From NCBI GenBank assembly GCA_023388315.1, contig JAEWGM010000024.1:67884-131883 (forward strand): 64,000 bases of DNA, in the 5' to 3' direction. The notes under the pieces were generated by a model. The model was not told where the DNA came from. It worked only from the letters and a program-made list of their open reading frames with translations, and ran no database searches. Both the position numbers and the translations under genes were made by a program. Each line of letters begins with the position of its first letter. Positions within the stretch are counted from its first letter, which is position 1. This stretch comes from Bacteroidota bacterium (GTDB taxonomy: Bacteria; Bacteroidota; Bacteroidia; Bacteroidales; Dysgonomonadaceae). Shown here piece after piece: positions 1-7,859 of the stretch.

Positions 1-1348
1 TATCGAGTTTCTGCTCCACGTTTGATTGAATAATGCCGCACTCCAAGCCGGCGTGAATAACAATCACTTCGGGCCTGTCGCCGTATTTTTCCAAATAGAT
101 TTTCTCCATAGTTGTGAGCAGTTCCGAGTTTGCGTTTGGCTGCCAGCCGGGGTAATCGCCATCGAACTCCACTTTGGCACCTGCCAAAAGGAACACGCTT
201 TCAGTGGAAGAGCACACCCATTGCTTGCGGCTTTCGGAAGAGCTGCGAACCATTAATTTCACTTCAACGCTTCCTTCAGATGAGTGGACAAGCGCTAGGT
301 TTAAAGAACTTTCCACCACGCCGGGGAAATCGGCCAAATAGCTAATTACGCCATTGGGGCAAGCTTCCACGGCGTTAATGAGGTCGTCTTGCACTTCTTC
401 GGGCAACAACGATGAGGGTAAATCTACTTTTTCCGCTTTTAGGGAAATGTTGTCCTCAATTCCGGCGAAATCTTCACGGAAAAGTGTTTCGTATTCGTTG
501 ATCAAATCCAGCAAATCATCCGATAATTGTTCGGGAATGGTTAGCACCACAAACGATTCGCGCGGAATGGCGTTTCGCAACGATCCGCCCTGAATGCTGG
601 CCACACGCGCTTCATAGTTGCTTACCACGTCTTTCAAGAAACGATTCATTAACTTGTTGGCGTTGGCGCGACCAAGGTGAATCTGGGTGCCGGAGTGCCC
701 TCCTTTTAGCCCGCGAAGGCTAATTTTAAACGCCACATCGTTTTGGGGAATATTTTTATCGGGTTTAAATTGAAACGATACATTCACATCCATTCCACCG
801 GCACAGCCGATGCAGAGTTCGCCGTCTTCTTCGGTGTCGAGGTTGAGCATCATAGTGCCTTTCAAAAATCCTTTTTCCAAGCCGTTGGCGCCATCCATTC
901 CCACTTCCTCATCAATGGTAAACAATGCTTCAATGGCGGGATGTTGAAGCGAATCATCTTCCAGCACGGCCATCATCATGGCGCACCCAACACCGTTGTC
1001 GGCTCCCAGTGTGGTGGAGCGCGCTTTTAACCACTCGCCGTCAACAAACGTTTCAATGGGGTCTTTTGCGAAATCATGTTCCACATCGGCATTTTTTTGC
1101 GGAACCATATCGAGGTGCGATTGCAGAATAACGGTTTTGGCGTTTTCATATCCTTTGGTGGCGGGCTTCTTGATGAGCACGTTGCCCACTTTGTCTTGTT
1201 CTACTTCAAGGTTAAGCGATTTTCCGAAATCGATGATAAATTGTGTTACTTCTTTCATTTGCCCTGTGGGACGAGGGATTTGCGTTAGAGAGTGAAAATG
1301 CCCCCAAACGCTTTGCGGAGCTAAGTTTAAAATTTCAGTTGTTGACAT
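1..1348 (-). CDS. pepD: Aminoacyl-histidine dipeptidase (Xaa-His dipeptidase), C-terminus cut by window edge
   Basis: I translated the complementary strand from the ATG at 1348; the frame stays open to base 1, about 449 codons, where this family is usually about 485 residues. The N-terminus begins MSTTEILNLAPQSVWGHF. The metallopeptidase M20 signatures are visible: QSHLDMVPQ with the first zinc-binding His and Asp, LGADNGVGCAM with the bridging Asp, and FTIDEEVGMDGA with the general-base Glu pair. Members are cytoplasmic zinc dipeptidases that cleave Xaa-His dipeptides such as carnosine and other small dipeptides. The flippase-like gene upstream on the same strand ends 38 bases away, so the two may be cotranscribed. 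The family assignment is firm; substrate range is family knowledge only. Confidence 0.9.
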   Translation of the reverse strand, partial: MSTTEILNLAPQSVWGHFHSLTQIPRPTGQMKEVTQFIIDFGKSLNLEVEQDKVGNVLIKKPATKGYENAKTVILQSHLDMVPQKNADVEHDFAKDPIETFVDGEWLKARSTTLGADNGVGCAMMMAVLEDDSLQHPAIEALFTIDEEVGMDGANGLEKGFLKGTMMLNLDTEEDGELCIGCAGGMDVNVSFQFKPDKNIPQNDVAFKISLRGLKGGHSGTQIHLGRANANKLMNRFLKDVVSNYEARVASIQGGSLRNAIPRESFVVLTIPEQLSDDLLDLINEYETLFREDFAGIEDNISLKAEKVDLPSSLLPEEVQDDLINAVEACPNGVISYLADFPGVVESSLNLALVHSSEGSVEVKLMVRSSSESRKQWVCSSTESVFLLAGAKVEFDGDYPGWQPNANSELLTTMEKIYLEKYGDRPEVIVIHAGLECGIIQSNVEQKLD

Positions 1349-1386
1349 AATATGATTAGAATTTAAATGATTAATTTATTGATTTT

Positions 1387-2391
1387 TTATGTAATATCCA
1401 TTGTTTCGTGATTGTTTCTTTTCACACTTGGCAAAGCTAAAATTCCCACTACTCCGCATAAAATAACCCATACCGATTGTATGGTGAAAACCGCTCCGGC
1501 AAATGCCGCGGCTTGTCCTCTTGACACGCCCAATATCACCAACGATGCAATGACCATAAAGTGCCACATGCCAATGCCACCTTGCACGGGAACCGAAATG
1601 CCAATGTTGCTCATCCCGAAAACAATTAAGCCGGCCAACAGGCCTAACCCGGCCGTGAAATCGAACGCGTAAAAACAAATGTAAAAGTACAAATAAAATG
1701 CCACCCACATAAGAATGGTGTAAATAATTACTTTTCTTTTCTCTTCCATTCTTGCAATGAGCTTCAAATCGCGCTTTACGGTTAACAGGAATCCTCTTAC
1801 CTTCTTCACCACAAAGTTGTTTTTAAAAACCGTAAACACCAATACCACCAACGTTATGAGCACCATTAAAGCCACATATATCCATACCGAGCCGGTTATT
1901 TGGTTGAAACTGTGTTGAAATCCGGGATTTTGATTGAAAAAAGCGACAAAAAAATCGATGTTCAGCACCACACTCATCGAAATAATGAAGATGCCGGTTA
2001 TCACTTCCACCACTTTGTCCACCAAAAAAGTTTCCAGCGTTTTGGCAAAGGGAATTTTATCGTATCTGCTTACCACTCCGCAGCGCCATATATCGCCTGC
2101 GCGAGGCAAAACAAAATTCACCGCAAAATTTCCTAATGTGGCGAAAATGAGGCTTGCCCGCTTGGGATGATAGCCCAATGAGTTTATAAACAACTCCCAA
2201 CGCAACGCCCTGAGGATGTTGCCGAGAAGCCCAAAAACAAGTGAAAATAGAATGATACCGAAATTGGCCGACTTTGCGATTTTCCACAATTCATTCATGT
2301 CGGTTTCCCGGTACAGCATCCAAACAATCACCAATCCGAGTACCAAAGAAAACAGCGTTTTCAGTACATTTTTAACGGATTTTGAATTCAT
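1387..2391 (-). CDS. Flippase-like integral membrane protein (LPG synthase TM / UPF0104 family)
   Basis: The 334-residue protein is almost entirely hydrophobic, with about eight predicted membrane segments starting at residue 10 (LFSLVLGLVIVWML). The segment GNFAVNFVLPRAGDIWRC near residues 87-104 and the downstream VPVQGGIGMWHF resemble the conserved parts of the lysylphosphatidylglycerol synthase TM family (PF03706). The catalytic aminoacyl-transferase domain of full MprF is absent, so it should not itself make lysyl-lipid. Such stand-alone versions are thought to be lipid flippases or glycolipid-related membrane proteins. It is divergent from ksgA, with 89 bases between starts. Specific substrate unknown. 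Confidence 0.8.
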   Translation of the reverse strand: MNSKSVKNVLKTLFSLVLGLVIVWMLYRETDMNELWKIAKSANFGIILFSLVFGLLGNILRALRWELFINSLGYHPKRASLIFATLGNFAVNFVLPRAGDIWRCGVVSRYDKIPFAKTLETFLVDKVVEVITGIFIISMSVVLNIDFFVAFFNQNPGFQHSFNQITGSVWIYVALMVLITLVVLVFTVFKNNFVVKKVRGFLLTVKRDLKLIARMEEKRKVIIYTILMWVAFYLYFYICFYAFDFTAGLGLLAGLIVFGMSNIGISVPVQGGIGMWHFMVIASLVILGVSRGQAAAFAGAVFTIQSVWVILCGVVGILALPSVKRNNHETMDIT

Positions 2392-2438
2392 ATTTATTTC
2401 TAAACTAAATTAATTCCAATATTTCACCAAGAAAATGT

Positions 2439-2446
2439 TACCTTTG
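2439..2446 (+). promoter_or_regulatory. Bacteroidota-type -7 element for ksgA
   Basis: TACCTTTG matches the Bacteroidota housekeeping -7 consensus TAnnTTTG and lies 35 bases before the ksgA start. No convincing -33 TTTG was seen at the usual distance, so this is a moderate call. Confidence 0.45.
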
Positions 2447-2480
2447 CGGCGTAAAGATAAGGAATAATCGGCATATTACA

Positions 2481-3281
2481 ATGTTTACGGTAAAAGCGAA
2501 AAAAAACCTCGGGCAGCATTTTCTGAAAGACAAAGAAATTGCCCGCCGCATTGCGGCCACGCTCGATGCTTTTCCCCTGCTTCCCGTGTTGGAAGTGGGG
2601 CCCGGAACCGGTGTGCTCACTCAATTCCTGTTACAAAACGACAGAAACCTCACGGTGGTGGAAATTGACCGCGAATCGGTTGCGTATTTGCACGCGCATT
2701 TTCCGACGCTAAACGGCCGTATTTTGGAACAAGATTTCCTGAAAATGAATTTTTCCGATTTGTACACCGATCAATTCTGTGTAATAGGCAATTATCCTTA
2801 CAACATTTCTTCGCAAATATTTTTTAAAGTGCTGGACAACAGAGAGCAAATCCCGTGTTGTTCCGGCATGATCCAGAAGGAGGTCGCAGAGCGCTTAACC
2901 GCTTCACCGGGCAGCAAAACGTATGGTATTCTCAGCGTTTTAATGCAGGCTTGGTACAACGTGGAATATCTTTTCACCGTGAGCGAGCAAGCGTTTATTC
3001 CTCCGCCCAAAGTCAAATCGGCAGTTGTGCGGCTTACGCGCAATGAGCGAAAGCATCTCAACTGCAACGAAAAACTGTTTAAGTCGGTTGTAAAAACAAG
3101 TTTCAACCAGCGACGAAAAATGCTGCGAAACTCCATCCGGCCACTCCTTCCCGCTGAAATCGATTTGCCCGATGACCCTATGCTCAGCAAACGGCCCGAG
3201 CAACTGTCAATAGCGCAATTTGAGCAACTTACCAATTGGTTGCAACCTCTGCTGGGAAAAGAAGATGAAAAAATAAACTGA
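2481..3281 (+). CDS. rsmA: 16S rRNA dimethyladenosine transferase (RsmA/KsgA)
   Basis: The 266-residue protein is full length for this family. It carries the SAM-binding motif LEVGPGTGVLT near residues 38-48 and the adenine-methylase motif NYPYN (NLPY type) near residue 104. It dimethylates two adjacent adenosines in the 3'-terminal hairpin of 16S rRNA during small-subunit maturation. The N-terminal VKAKKNLGQHFL is the typical start of the family, which fixes the start codon. The corA gene follows 28 bases downstream on the same strand, probably in one transcript. Confidence 0.95.
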   Translation: MFTVKAKKNLGQHFLKDKEIARRIAATLDAFPLLPVLEVGPGTGVLTQFLLQNDRNLTVVEIDRESVAYLHAHFPTLNGRILEQDFLKMNFSDLYTDQFCVIGNYPYNISSQIFFKVLDNREQIPCCSGMIQKEVAERLTASPGSKTYGILSVLMQAWYNVEYLFTVSEQAFIPPPKVKSAVVRLTRNERKHLNCNEKLFKSVVKTSFNQRRKMLRNSIRPLLPAEIDLPDDPMLSKRPEQLSIAQFEQLTNWLQPLLGKEDEKIN

Positions 3282-3309
3282 TTTTATTCACGATTAAAAA
3301 AAGGACGAA

Positions 3310-4254
3310 ATGGCGGAAATCAAACTCTTTTATCATAAAGACGGCATCGTGAGATTAAGCCGCAGCCTCGATTTTCTTAAATCGCACTCTATCGAAAATT
3401 TTCTTTGGATAGACCTCAACGATGTGGACGAAGAGGTGGAAAATGAATTGGAAGATTTTCTCAAAATATACATTCAGGAAGAAGAAGAGATGATTGAAAT
3501 TGAGATGTCGTCTCGATACATTGAAACCAACGACACGCTGGTGGTGAACTCTAACTTCCTGTTATCCAATTTCGAAAGTGACCCTGTATCGTTTATCCTG
3601 AAAAACAATATTTTGGTTACCGTGCGCAGCCAAGAGTTGATATCGTTTCATGAAACCGTGAAAAAAATATCGGCCAATCCGCGCAGTTACCAAACCGGCG
3701 CCGATGTGATGGTGGCCCTGCTTGAAACGCGGGTGGAATTTGACGCGGATATGATTGAAAACATGACGCAGAAAATCACGCACTTGAGTAACAGCTTGAG
3801 TATGCAGGAAGCGGACGAGGAGTTGCTTTCGGAAATTAAAAACCTTCAGGAAAAAACCATGTCGCTTCGCGAAAATATCATTGACAAGCAGCGCACCGTT
3901 TCCAGCTTAATCCGAAGTGAATTTATACCCAAAGAGTTGCAACCGAAACTTACCATGATTATTAAAGACATCAACTCACTGGTGGAGCACATTAAATTCA
4001 GTTTCGACCGATTGGACTACTTGCAGGACACATTTTTGGGTTATGTGAATATTGAGCAGAACAAGATCATCAAGATATTTACCATCGTTTCCGTAATTTT
4101 TATGCCTCCCACGCTCATTGCCAGCATCTACGGAATGAACTTTGATTTTATGCCCGAGTTGGACGAAGAATGGGGATACCCCGCCGCCATTTTGTTGATG
4201 ATTGCTTCGTCGTTACTTATTTTGTATATCTTCCGAAAGAAACGGTGGTTGTAG
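3310..4254 (+). CDS. corA: CorA-type magnesium/cobalt transporter
   Basis: The 314-residue protein has an acidic, helical cytoplasmic domain followed by two C-terminal membrane segments (about residues 252-275 and 288-308). The selectivity motif YGMN is at residues 274-277, just after the first membrane helix, exactly as in CorA. The family forms pentameric channels for Mg2+ uptake. The protein ends with the basic tail FRKKRWL, as expected for a cytoplasmic C-terminus. It follows ksgA closely and ends in a region with two palindromic repeats rather than another gene. Confidence 0.93.
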   Translation: MAEIKLFYHKDGIVRLSRSLDFLKSHSIENFLWIDLNDVDEEVENELEDFLKIYIQEEEEMIEIEMSSRYIETNDTLVVNSNFLLSNFESDPVSFILKNNILVTVRSQELISFHETVKKISANPRSYQTGADVMVALLETRVEFDADMIENMTQKITHLSNSLSMQEADEELLSEIKNLQEKTMSLRENIIDKQRTVSSLIRSEFIPKELQPKLTMIIKDINSLVEHIKFSFDRLDYLQDTFLGYVNIEQNKIIKIFTIVSVIFMPPTLIASIYGMNFDFMPELDEEWGYPAAILLMIASSLLILYIFRKKRWL

Positions 4255-4435
4255 AACTCAGCTACTAAATTTTAACATGCTTTGTTTGGAGCAACAAAAA
4301 CGGAAAGTACACATATGACACGTGATTCGGAGAAGACGGATTTTCGCGAATAAAAAGTAAAATCTGTGCAAAACTTTTGGAAGCGGTATTATTCGCGTTA
4401 TTATTTTGTAAGTGATTTTCTCATATATTTTCAAT

Positions 4436-4463
4436 CCCCCTTATTCTCCCTTCGCCAAGGGGG
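4436..4463. repeat. C/G-rich palindromic repeat
   Basis: CCCCCTT at 4436-4442 faces AAGGGGG at 4457-4463 across a 14-base spacer. It resembles the CCCTCCCC/GGGGAGGG type of dispersed palindrome, another copy of which appears at 55130-55235. Confidence 0.5.
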
Positions 4464-4513
4464 AAGTTAAGTGATTTGCTTCACATGATACTGCAGGATA
4501 ATTTGGTGCCTTT

Positions 4514-4549
4514 GTGTCTTTGTGGCAAAGAAACCAGCCACAAAGACAC
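4514..4549. repeat. 13-bp perfect inverted repeat (REP-like)
   Basis: GTGTCTTTGTGGC at 4514-4526 is perfectly repeated in inverse at 4537-4549, with a 10-base loop. The right arm continues into a short direct repeat of AAGACAC (ACGAAGACACTAAG). It sits between convergent genes and could fold as a bidirectional stop hairpin. Confidence 0.65.
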
Positions 4550-4598
4550 GAAGACACTAAGATGCACTAAAGGATTTCATGATTTGGAATTCCAAATT

Positions 4599-6362
4599 TT
4601 ATCGAGACAATTCGTGCAATAGTTCTTTTCCTTCCTTCAGGAGGTTTTGATAATTATCTTGATGCTCGGTAAAGTTGAATTGGCTCACCATGTTGTTCAG
4701 TTTGGTGAGTTTTTCTTGTGCTTCGGGAGACGCGTTGTTTTGGAACTTCTCGCGCAAGATGCGAATTTTTTCCGCGTCCTGAATTCCTTCGCGTAAGCGC
4801 TCGAAACGAATGGAACTGCGCCCGTCGGGATAAATGATGTAAGTATCGCCCGCCGGCCAGGTGCGGAATCGAGAATCAACCAACGGATCAATTACCCAAC
4901 TGTTATACGCCCAACGTAAGAAGCCATCAAAACCGGCCGCAGTTGTGTACCAACCGATAAACGCGCCTTCGGCAGGTTCAGAGAACGTAAACACATTGGG
5001 GAAAGCATCGGCGCAACACACATACCACGTGGTTACGTATCCTTTTTCTTTACGGTATTTCATATCGGCCTCATCCACCGTTGCGCCACGCGCCACGCAA
5101 AGGTCTTGCAATTGGTCGGGGTAAAGTTTGTAACTTTTGTGGTTGTCCGCCAACGCTACACCAAACTCCGGTGCCACATCTGCCAACAATTTAAGCATCG
5201 CCTGCATTTCATCCGGGGCGCGTTCATCCATCGCAATGCGCGTGATGTCGGCCCATCCTTTCTGGCGCAGGTGTTCTGCGAAATCTTTCAAAAATGGTGT
5301 CCATAAATCAGCATATTCTTTCGTGCCCGGCGCCGCCGAAACTTTTACTTCCTCATCTTCCGCCTCATCAAAATAATACAAAATATTGCCCCATGGAACC
5401 ATTGAATAGCAGTTAATTTGGTCTTTGATGCCCAAATCCATCATAAATTGCACCCAGTTATCAAAATGAGTATAATCGTAACTCCAGCTGCCGTCCGATT
5501 TTTTTGTCCAACCAATCATGGTGTCGAAAGCATCTTCCGTTTGGCCGTTCCACGGACGCTTGTTGAGGGTGGCGGTAATCACTTTTTGTCCCGCGTTGGC
5601 CAACATTTTCATGGGTGCTTTTAACGCTTCCCAATGCGCGTTGCTCCAAGGCTCGGTTCCTGCCACACGCGCCACGGCATAGGGGTTTTGCCACAAATCC
5701 AAATGAAATGCCCATTCTGTTCCGGGTGGTAGTGTTTGCGGAAGCACTTCCAGTTGAAAATTAAAAGTTTGTTTCTTTTTGCCGTCTGCAAATAATTGCA
5801 AAGTGGACGTATAAACACCCGCTTCGGCAGTGGCGGGAACATCCATCGTAATCCAAATGGGGCGGGCGCTGTTGGGTGAAATATTGAAACAAGAAAGATT
5901 GTCCAGCACATCGGCGCTTATTGATGACGCGAAATCTTCGGGTTTTCTGTGGCCGCAGCCACCCGCAAACTCGTCGGTGATAACGTATCTCACGAAATGA
6001 ATGTTAGTGGCATCGGCCGATATCACTTTTCCATCTTGTGTTTTAAAATCGCTAAACTCTCCTCGGACTTGGGATACACTGTCTTTGCTCCACACAACCA
6101 CTTGTGCCGAAACGCGTTCACCGCGCCAAGCAGCACCAGTCCAATCGGTTGCGGAAGCATCGGGTATTTCGTGACGCTCGTAGCGTTCATCTATACTTCC
6201 CACGGAAGCTTGCAAACCTTGGGCAGCAGCGCTCCAGTCGGATGTTACGGTCACCTCCAGCGTTGGTTCAGTGTAGGTTTCACAAGTGTCTTTTTCGTTT
6301 TTCTGTTGTGTGCATCCAAACAATGCAATAATTGCTAAAATAAAGAAGGATAATTTATTCAT
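4599..6362 (-). CDS. DUF4091 / GH123-like glycoside hydrolase lipoprotein
   Basis: The 587-residue protein starts with a lipoprotein signal ending in LFGC (Cys 17), so it is probably membrane-anchored after export. A beta-rich N-terminal domain is followed by a TIM-barrel-like region and a C-terminal DUF4091 region with the motif RFERLREGIQDAEKIRILRE. An acidic pair, D379-E380 in AMDERAPDEM, sits where GH123 beta-N-acetylgalactosaminidases have their Asp-Glu pair for substrate-assisted catalysis. This supports a hexosaminidase-like activity, but many DUF4091 proteins are uncharacterised, so substrate is inferred. It is not clustered with the polysaccharide locus at 36-59 kb. Confidence 0.75.
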   Translation of the reverse strand: MNKLSFFILAIIALFGCTQQKNEKDTCETYTEPTLEVTVTSDWSAAAQGLQASVGSIDERYERHEIPDASATDWTGAAWRGERVSAQVVVWSKDSVSQVRGEFSDFKTQDGKVISADATNIHFVRYVITDEFAGGCGHRKPEDFASSISADVLDNLSCFNISPNSARPIWITMDVPATAEAGVYTSTLQLFADGKKKQTFNFQLEVLPQTLPPGTEWAFHLDLWQNPYAVARVAGTEPWSNAHWEALKAPMKMLANAGQKVITATLNKRPWNGQTEDAFDTMIGWTKKSDGSWSYDYTHFDNWVQFMMDLGIKDQINCYSMVPWGNILYYFDEAEDEEVKVSAAPGTKEYADLWTPFLKDFAEHLRQKGWADITRIAMDERAPDEMQAMLKLLADVAPEFGVALADNHKSYKLYPDQLQDLCVARGATVDEADMKYRKEKGYVTTWYVCCADAFPNVFTFSEPAEGAFIGWYTTAAGFDGFLRWAYNSWVIDPLVDSRFRTWPAGDTYIIYPDGRSSIRFERLREGIQDAEKIRILREKFQNNASPEAQEKLTKLNNMVSQFNFTEHQDNYQNLLKEGKELLHELSR

Positions 6363-6389
6363 TTTGAAGAGTTTTTAAACGATAAGCGG

Positions 6390-6397
6390 CAAAGATA
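6390..6397 (-). promoter_or_regulatory. -7 element for the DUF4091 gene
   Basis: On the complementary strand the bases read TATCTTTG, a match to TAnnTTTG, 27 bases before the start codon at 6362. Confidence 0.5.
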
Positions 6398-6450
6398 ACA
6401 AGAATGTGAGAAAATCCAGCGTAACTTTTTAGTTTTTATCCAGATTATTA

Positions 6451-6458
6451 TACATTTG
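6451..6458 (+). promoter_or_regulatory. -7 element for the ureohydrolase gene
   Basis: TACATTTG fits TAnnTTTG and lies 87 bases before the start at 6545. No clear -33 box was seen. Confidence 0.35.
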
Positions 6459-6544
6459 TCTTTTTCGAGATGGTTTTCCACGAGGAATGAACGAAGTGAA
6501 CCGGATTTCGTTACTATCTTATGTGAACCAACATTTATATCGAT

Positions 6545-7588
6545 ATGTCAAAATTAATTACTTATACATCATCTGAAATATTAGAACTTACCAATTCCCG
6601 CAAAGGAGAAACCAAATTTGGTGAACGCATTCAGTTGATTGATTCATCGGATAACTGGATTGAGCGATTGAAAAATCACTCTTCGCAATTTGTTGTTTTG
6701 GGTATTCCCGAAGATATTGGTGTGCGTGCCAATATGGGCAGAGCAGGCACAGCCACGGCTTGGGACAATTTTTTGAAGAATTTTCTAAACATTCAACACA
6801 ACAGGCTGTGCAAGGGAGAGTGGGTGTCGTTGCTTGGAGAATTGGATTTTTCGGAAGAAATGGAACGCTCGCGAGAATTAAATCCGATAAAAAAGAATGA
6901 CCGTGAAGAACTCTTCAACCTTGTAGCCCGCATTGATGAGGAGGTGGAGCATTACGGAACGGAGATTTTTAAGGCGGGGAAAGTTCCCATTTTTGTGGGC
7001 GGCGGACACAATAACGCCTATGGCAATATAAAAGCGTTGTCGCGAGCAAAAGGAAAAAGCGTGAACGTGATAAATTTTGATGCGCACACCGATCTTCGGC
7101 CTACCAAAGGGCGGCATAGCGGAAATGGTTTTTCTTACGCGTTGGAGGAAGGCTTACTGAATAATTATTTTATTTTTGGCTTGCACGAGAATTACATTTC
7201 AGAAGACATTTTCAACGAAGTGGAAAAAATTTCGCATCGAGTAAAATATAACACCTACGAAGAAATGGGCGTGCGAAACGAAAAAACATTTGAAAACGAA
7301 CTCTTAAGAGCAAGACACCACATTGAGCAAGAACCTTTTGGCTTGGAAATAGACCTCGACAGTATTCCCATGTTTGCCAGCAGTGCCATTACTTCAAGCG
7401 GCTTTTCCGCGGAGTGTACCCGTCAATTTATTCATTATTTTGCTCAATTGAAAAACGTATGCTACCTGCATCTATGTGAAGGCGCGCCGGAATTGTATTC
7501 GCAAGAGAATCATAATTTGGTGGGTAAATTAATTTCTTACCTGATAACCGATTTTATGAAAGCGTATATGAATAGCAAGAAGGAATAA
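6545..7588 (+). CDS. hutG: Formimidoylglutamase-type ureohydrolase (arginase superfamily)
   Basis: The 347-residue protein keeps all six manganese ligands of the arginase fold: H155 in GGGHNNAYG, D179, H181 and D183 in FDAHTDLR, and D270 and D272 in IDLDSI. The family hydrolyses guanidino or formimino groups. The long N-terminal part and overall pattern fit the Bacteroidota formimidoylglutamase group of histidine degradation. Other hut genes are not adjacent, so arginase or agmatinase activity cannot be excluded. A stem-loop follows the stop codon. Confidence 0.8.
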   Translation: MSKLITYTSSEILELTNSRKGETKFGERIQLIDSSDNWIERLKNHSSQFVVLGIPEDIGVRANMGRAGTATAWDNFLKNFLNIQHNRLCKGEWVSLLGELDFSEEMERSRELNPIKKNDREELFNLVARIDEEVEHYGTEIFKAGKVPIFVGGGHNNAYGNIKALSRAKGKSVNVINFDAHTDLRPTKGRHSGNGFSYALEEGLLNNYFIFGLHENYISEDIFNEVEKISHRVKYNTYEEMGVRNEKTFENELLRARHHIEQEPFGLEIDLDSIPMFASSAITSSGFSAECTRQFIHYFAQLKNVCYLHLCEGAPELYSQENHNLVGKLISYLITDFMKAYMNSKKE

Positions 7589-7597
7589 AAAATAAAA

Positions 7598-7649
7598 AAC
7601 TATGTTTTTAAGCTCTCGTAATCATTACGAAAAAAATAAAAACATAGTT
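7598..7649 (+). terminator. Nested stem-loop after the ureohydrolase gene
   Basis: AACTATGTTTTTA at 7598-7610 pairs perfectly with 7637-7649. Inside, TCGTAAT at 7616-7622 pairs with ATTACGA at 7624-7630. The structure begins 10 bases after the stop codon; the following T tract is weak (TTAAGATTTT). Confidence 0.55.
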
Positions 7650-7859
7650 AAGATTTTGGTTGAATTAAATAAAAAATCAATGCGCGTAATATTAATTTCC
7701 TTTTATTTAATGAAATTAGTAATGCAAATGTAGCCTTTCCCGTTTGCCTAGAATTCGCTTCAATGGAAAGAATGCCGATATTGAGGAATTTTTCCCCAGA
7801 TTTGTTTGGTTTAATTTCCTTAAAATTATACTTTTATCTTTTAAATAAAAAGCGAAGAA

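Larger units (their letters stand above)
4255..4598. other. Convergent intergenic region, no gene seen
   Basis: This 344-base stretch lies between the convergent corA and DUF4091 genes. I see no convincing reading frame. It contains two palindromic repeats, listed separately, which may end transcription from both sides. Confidence 0.6.
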
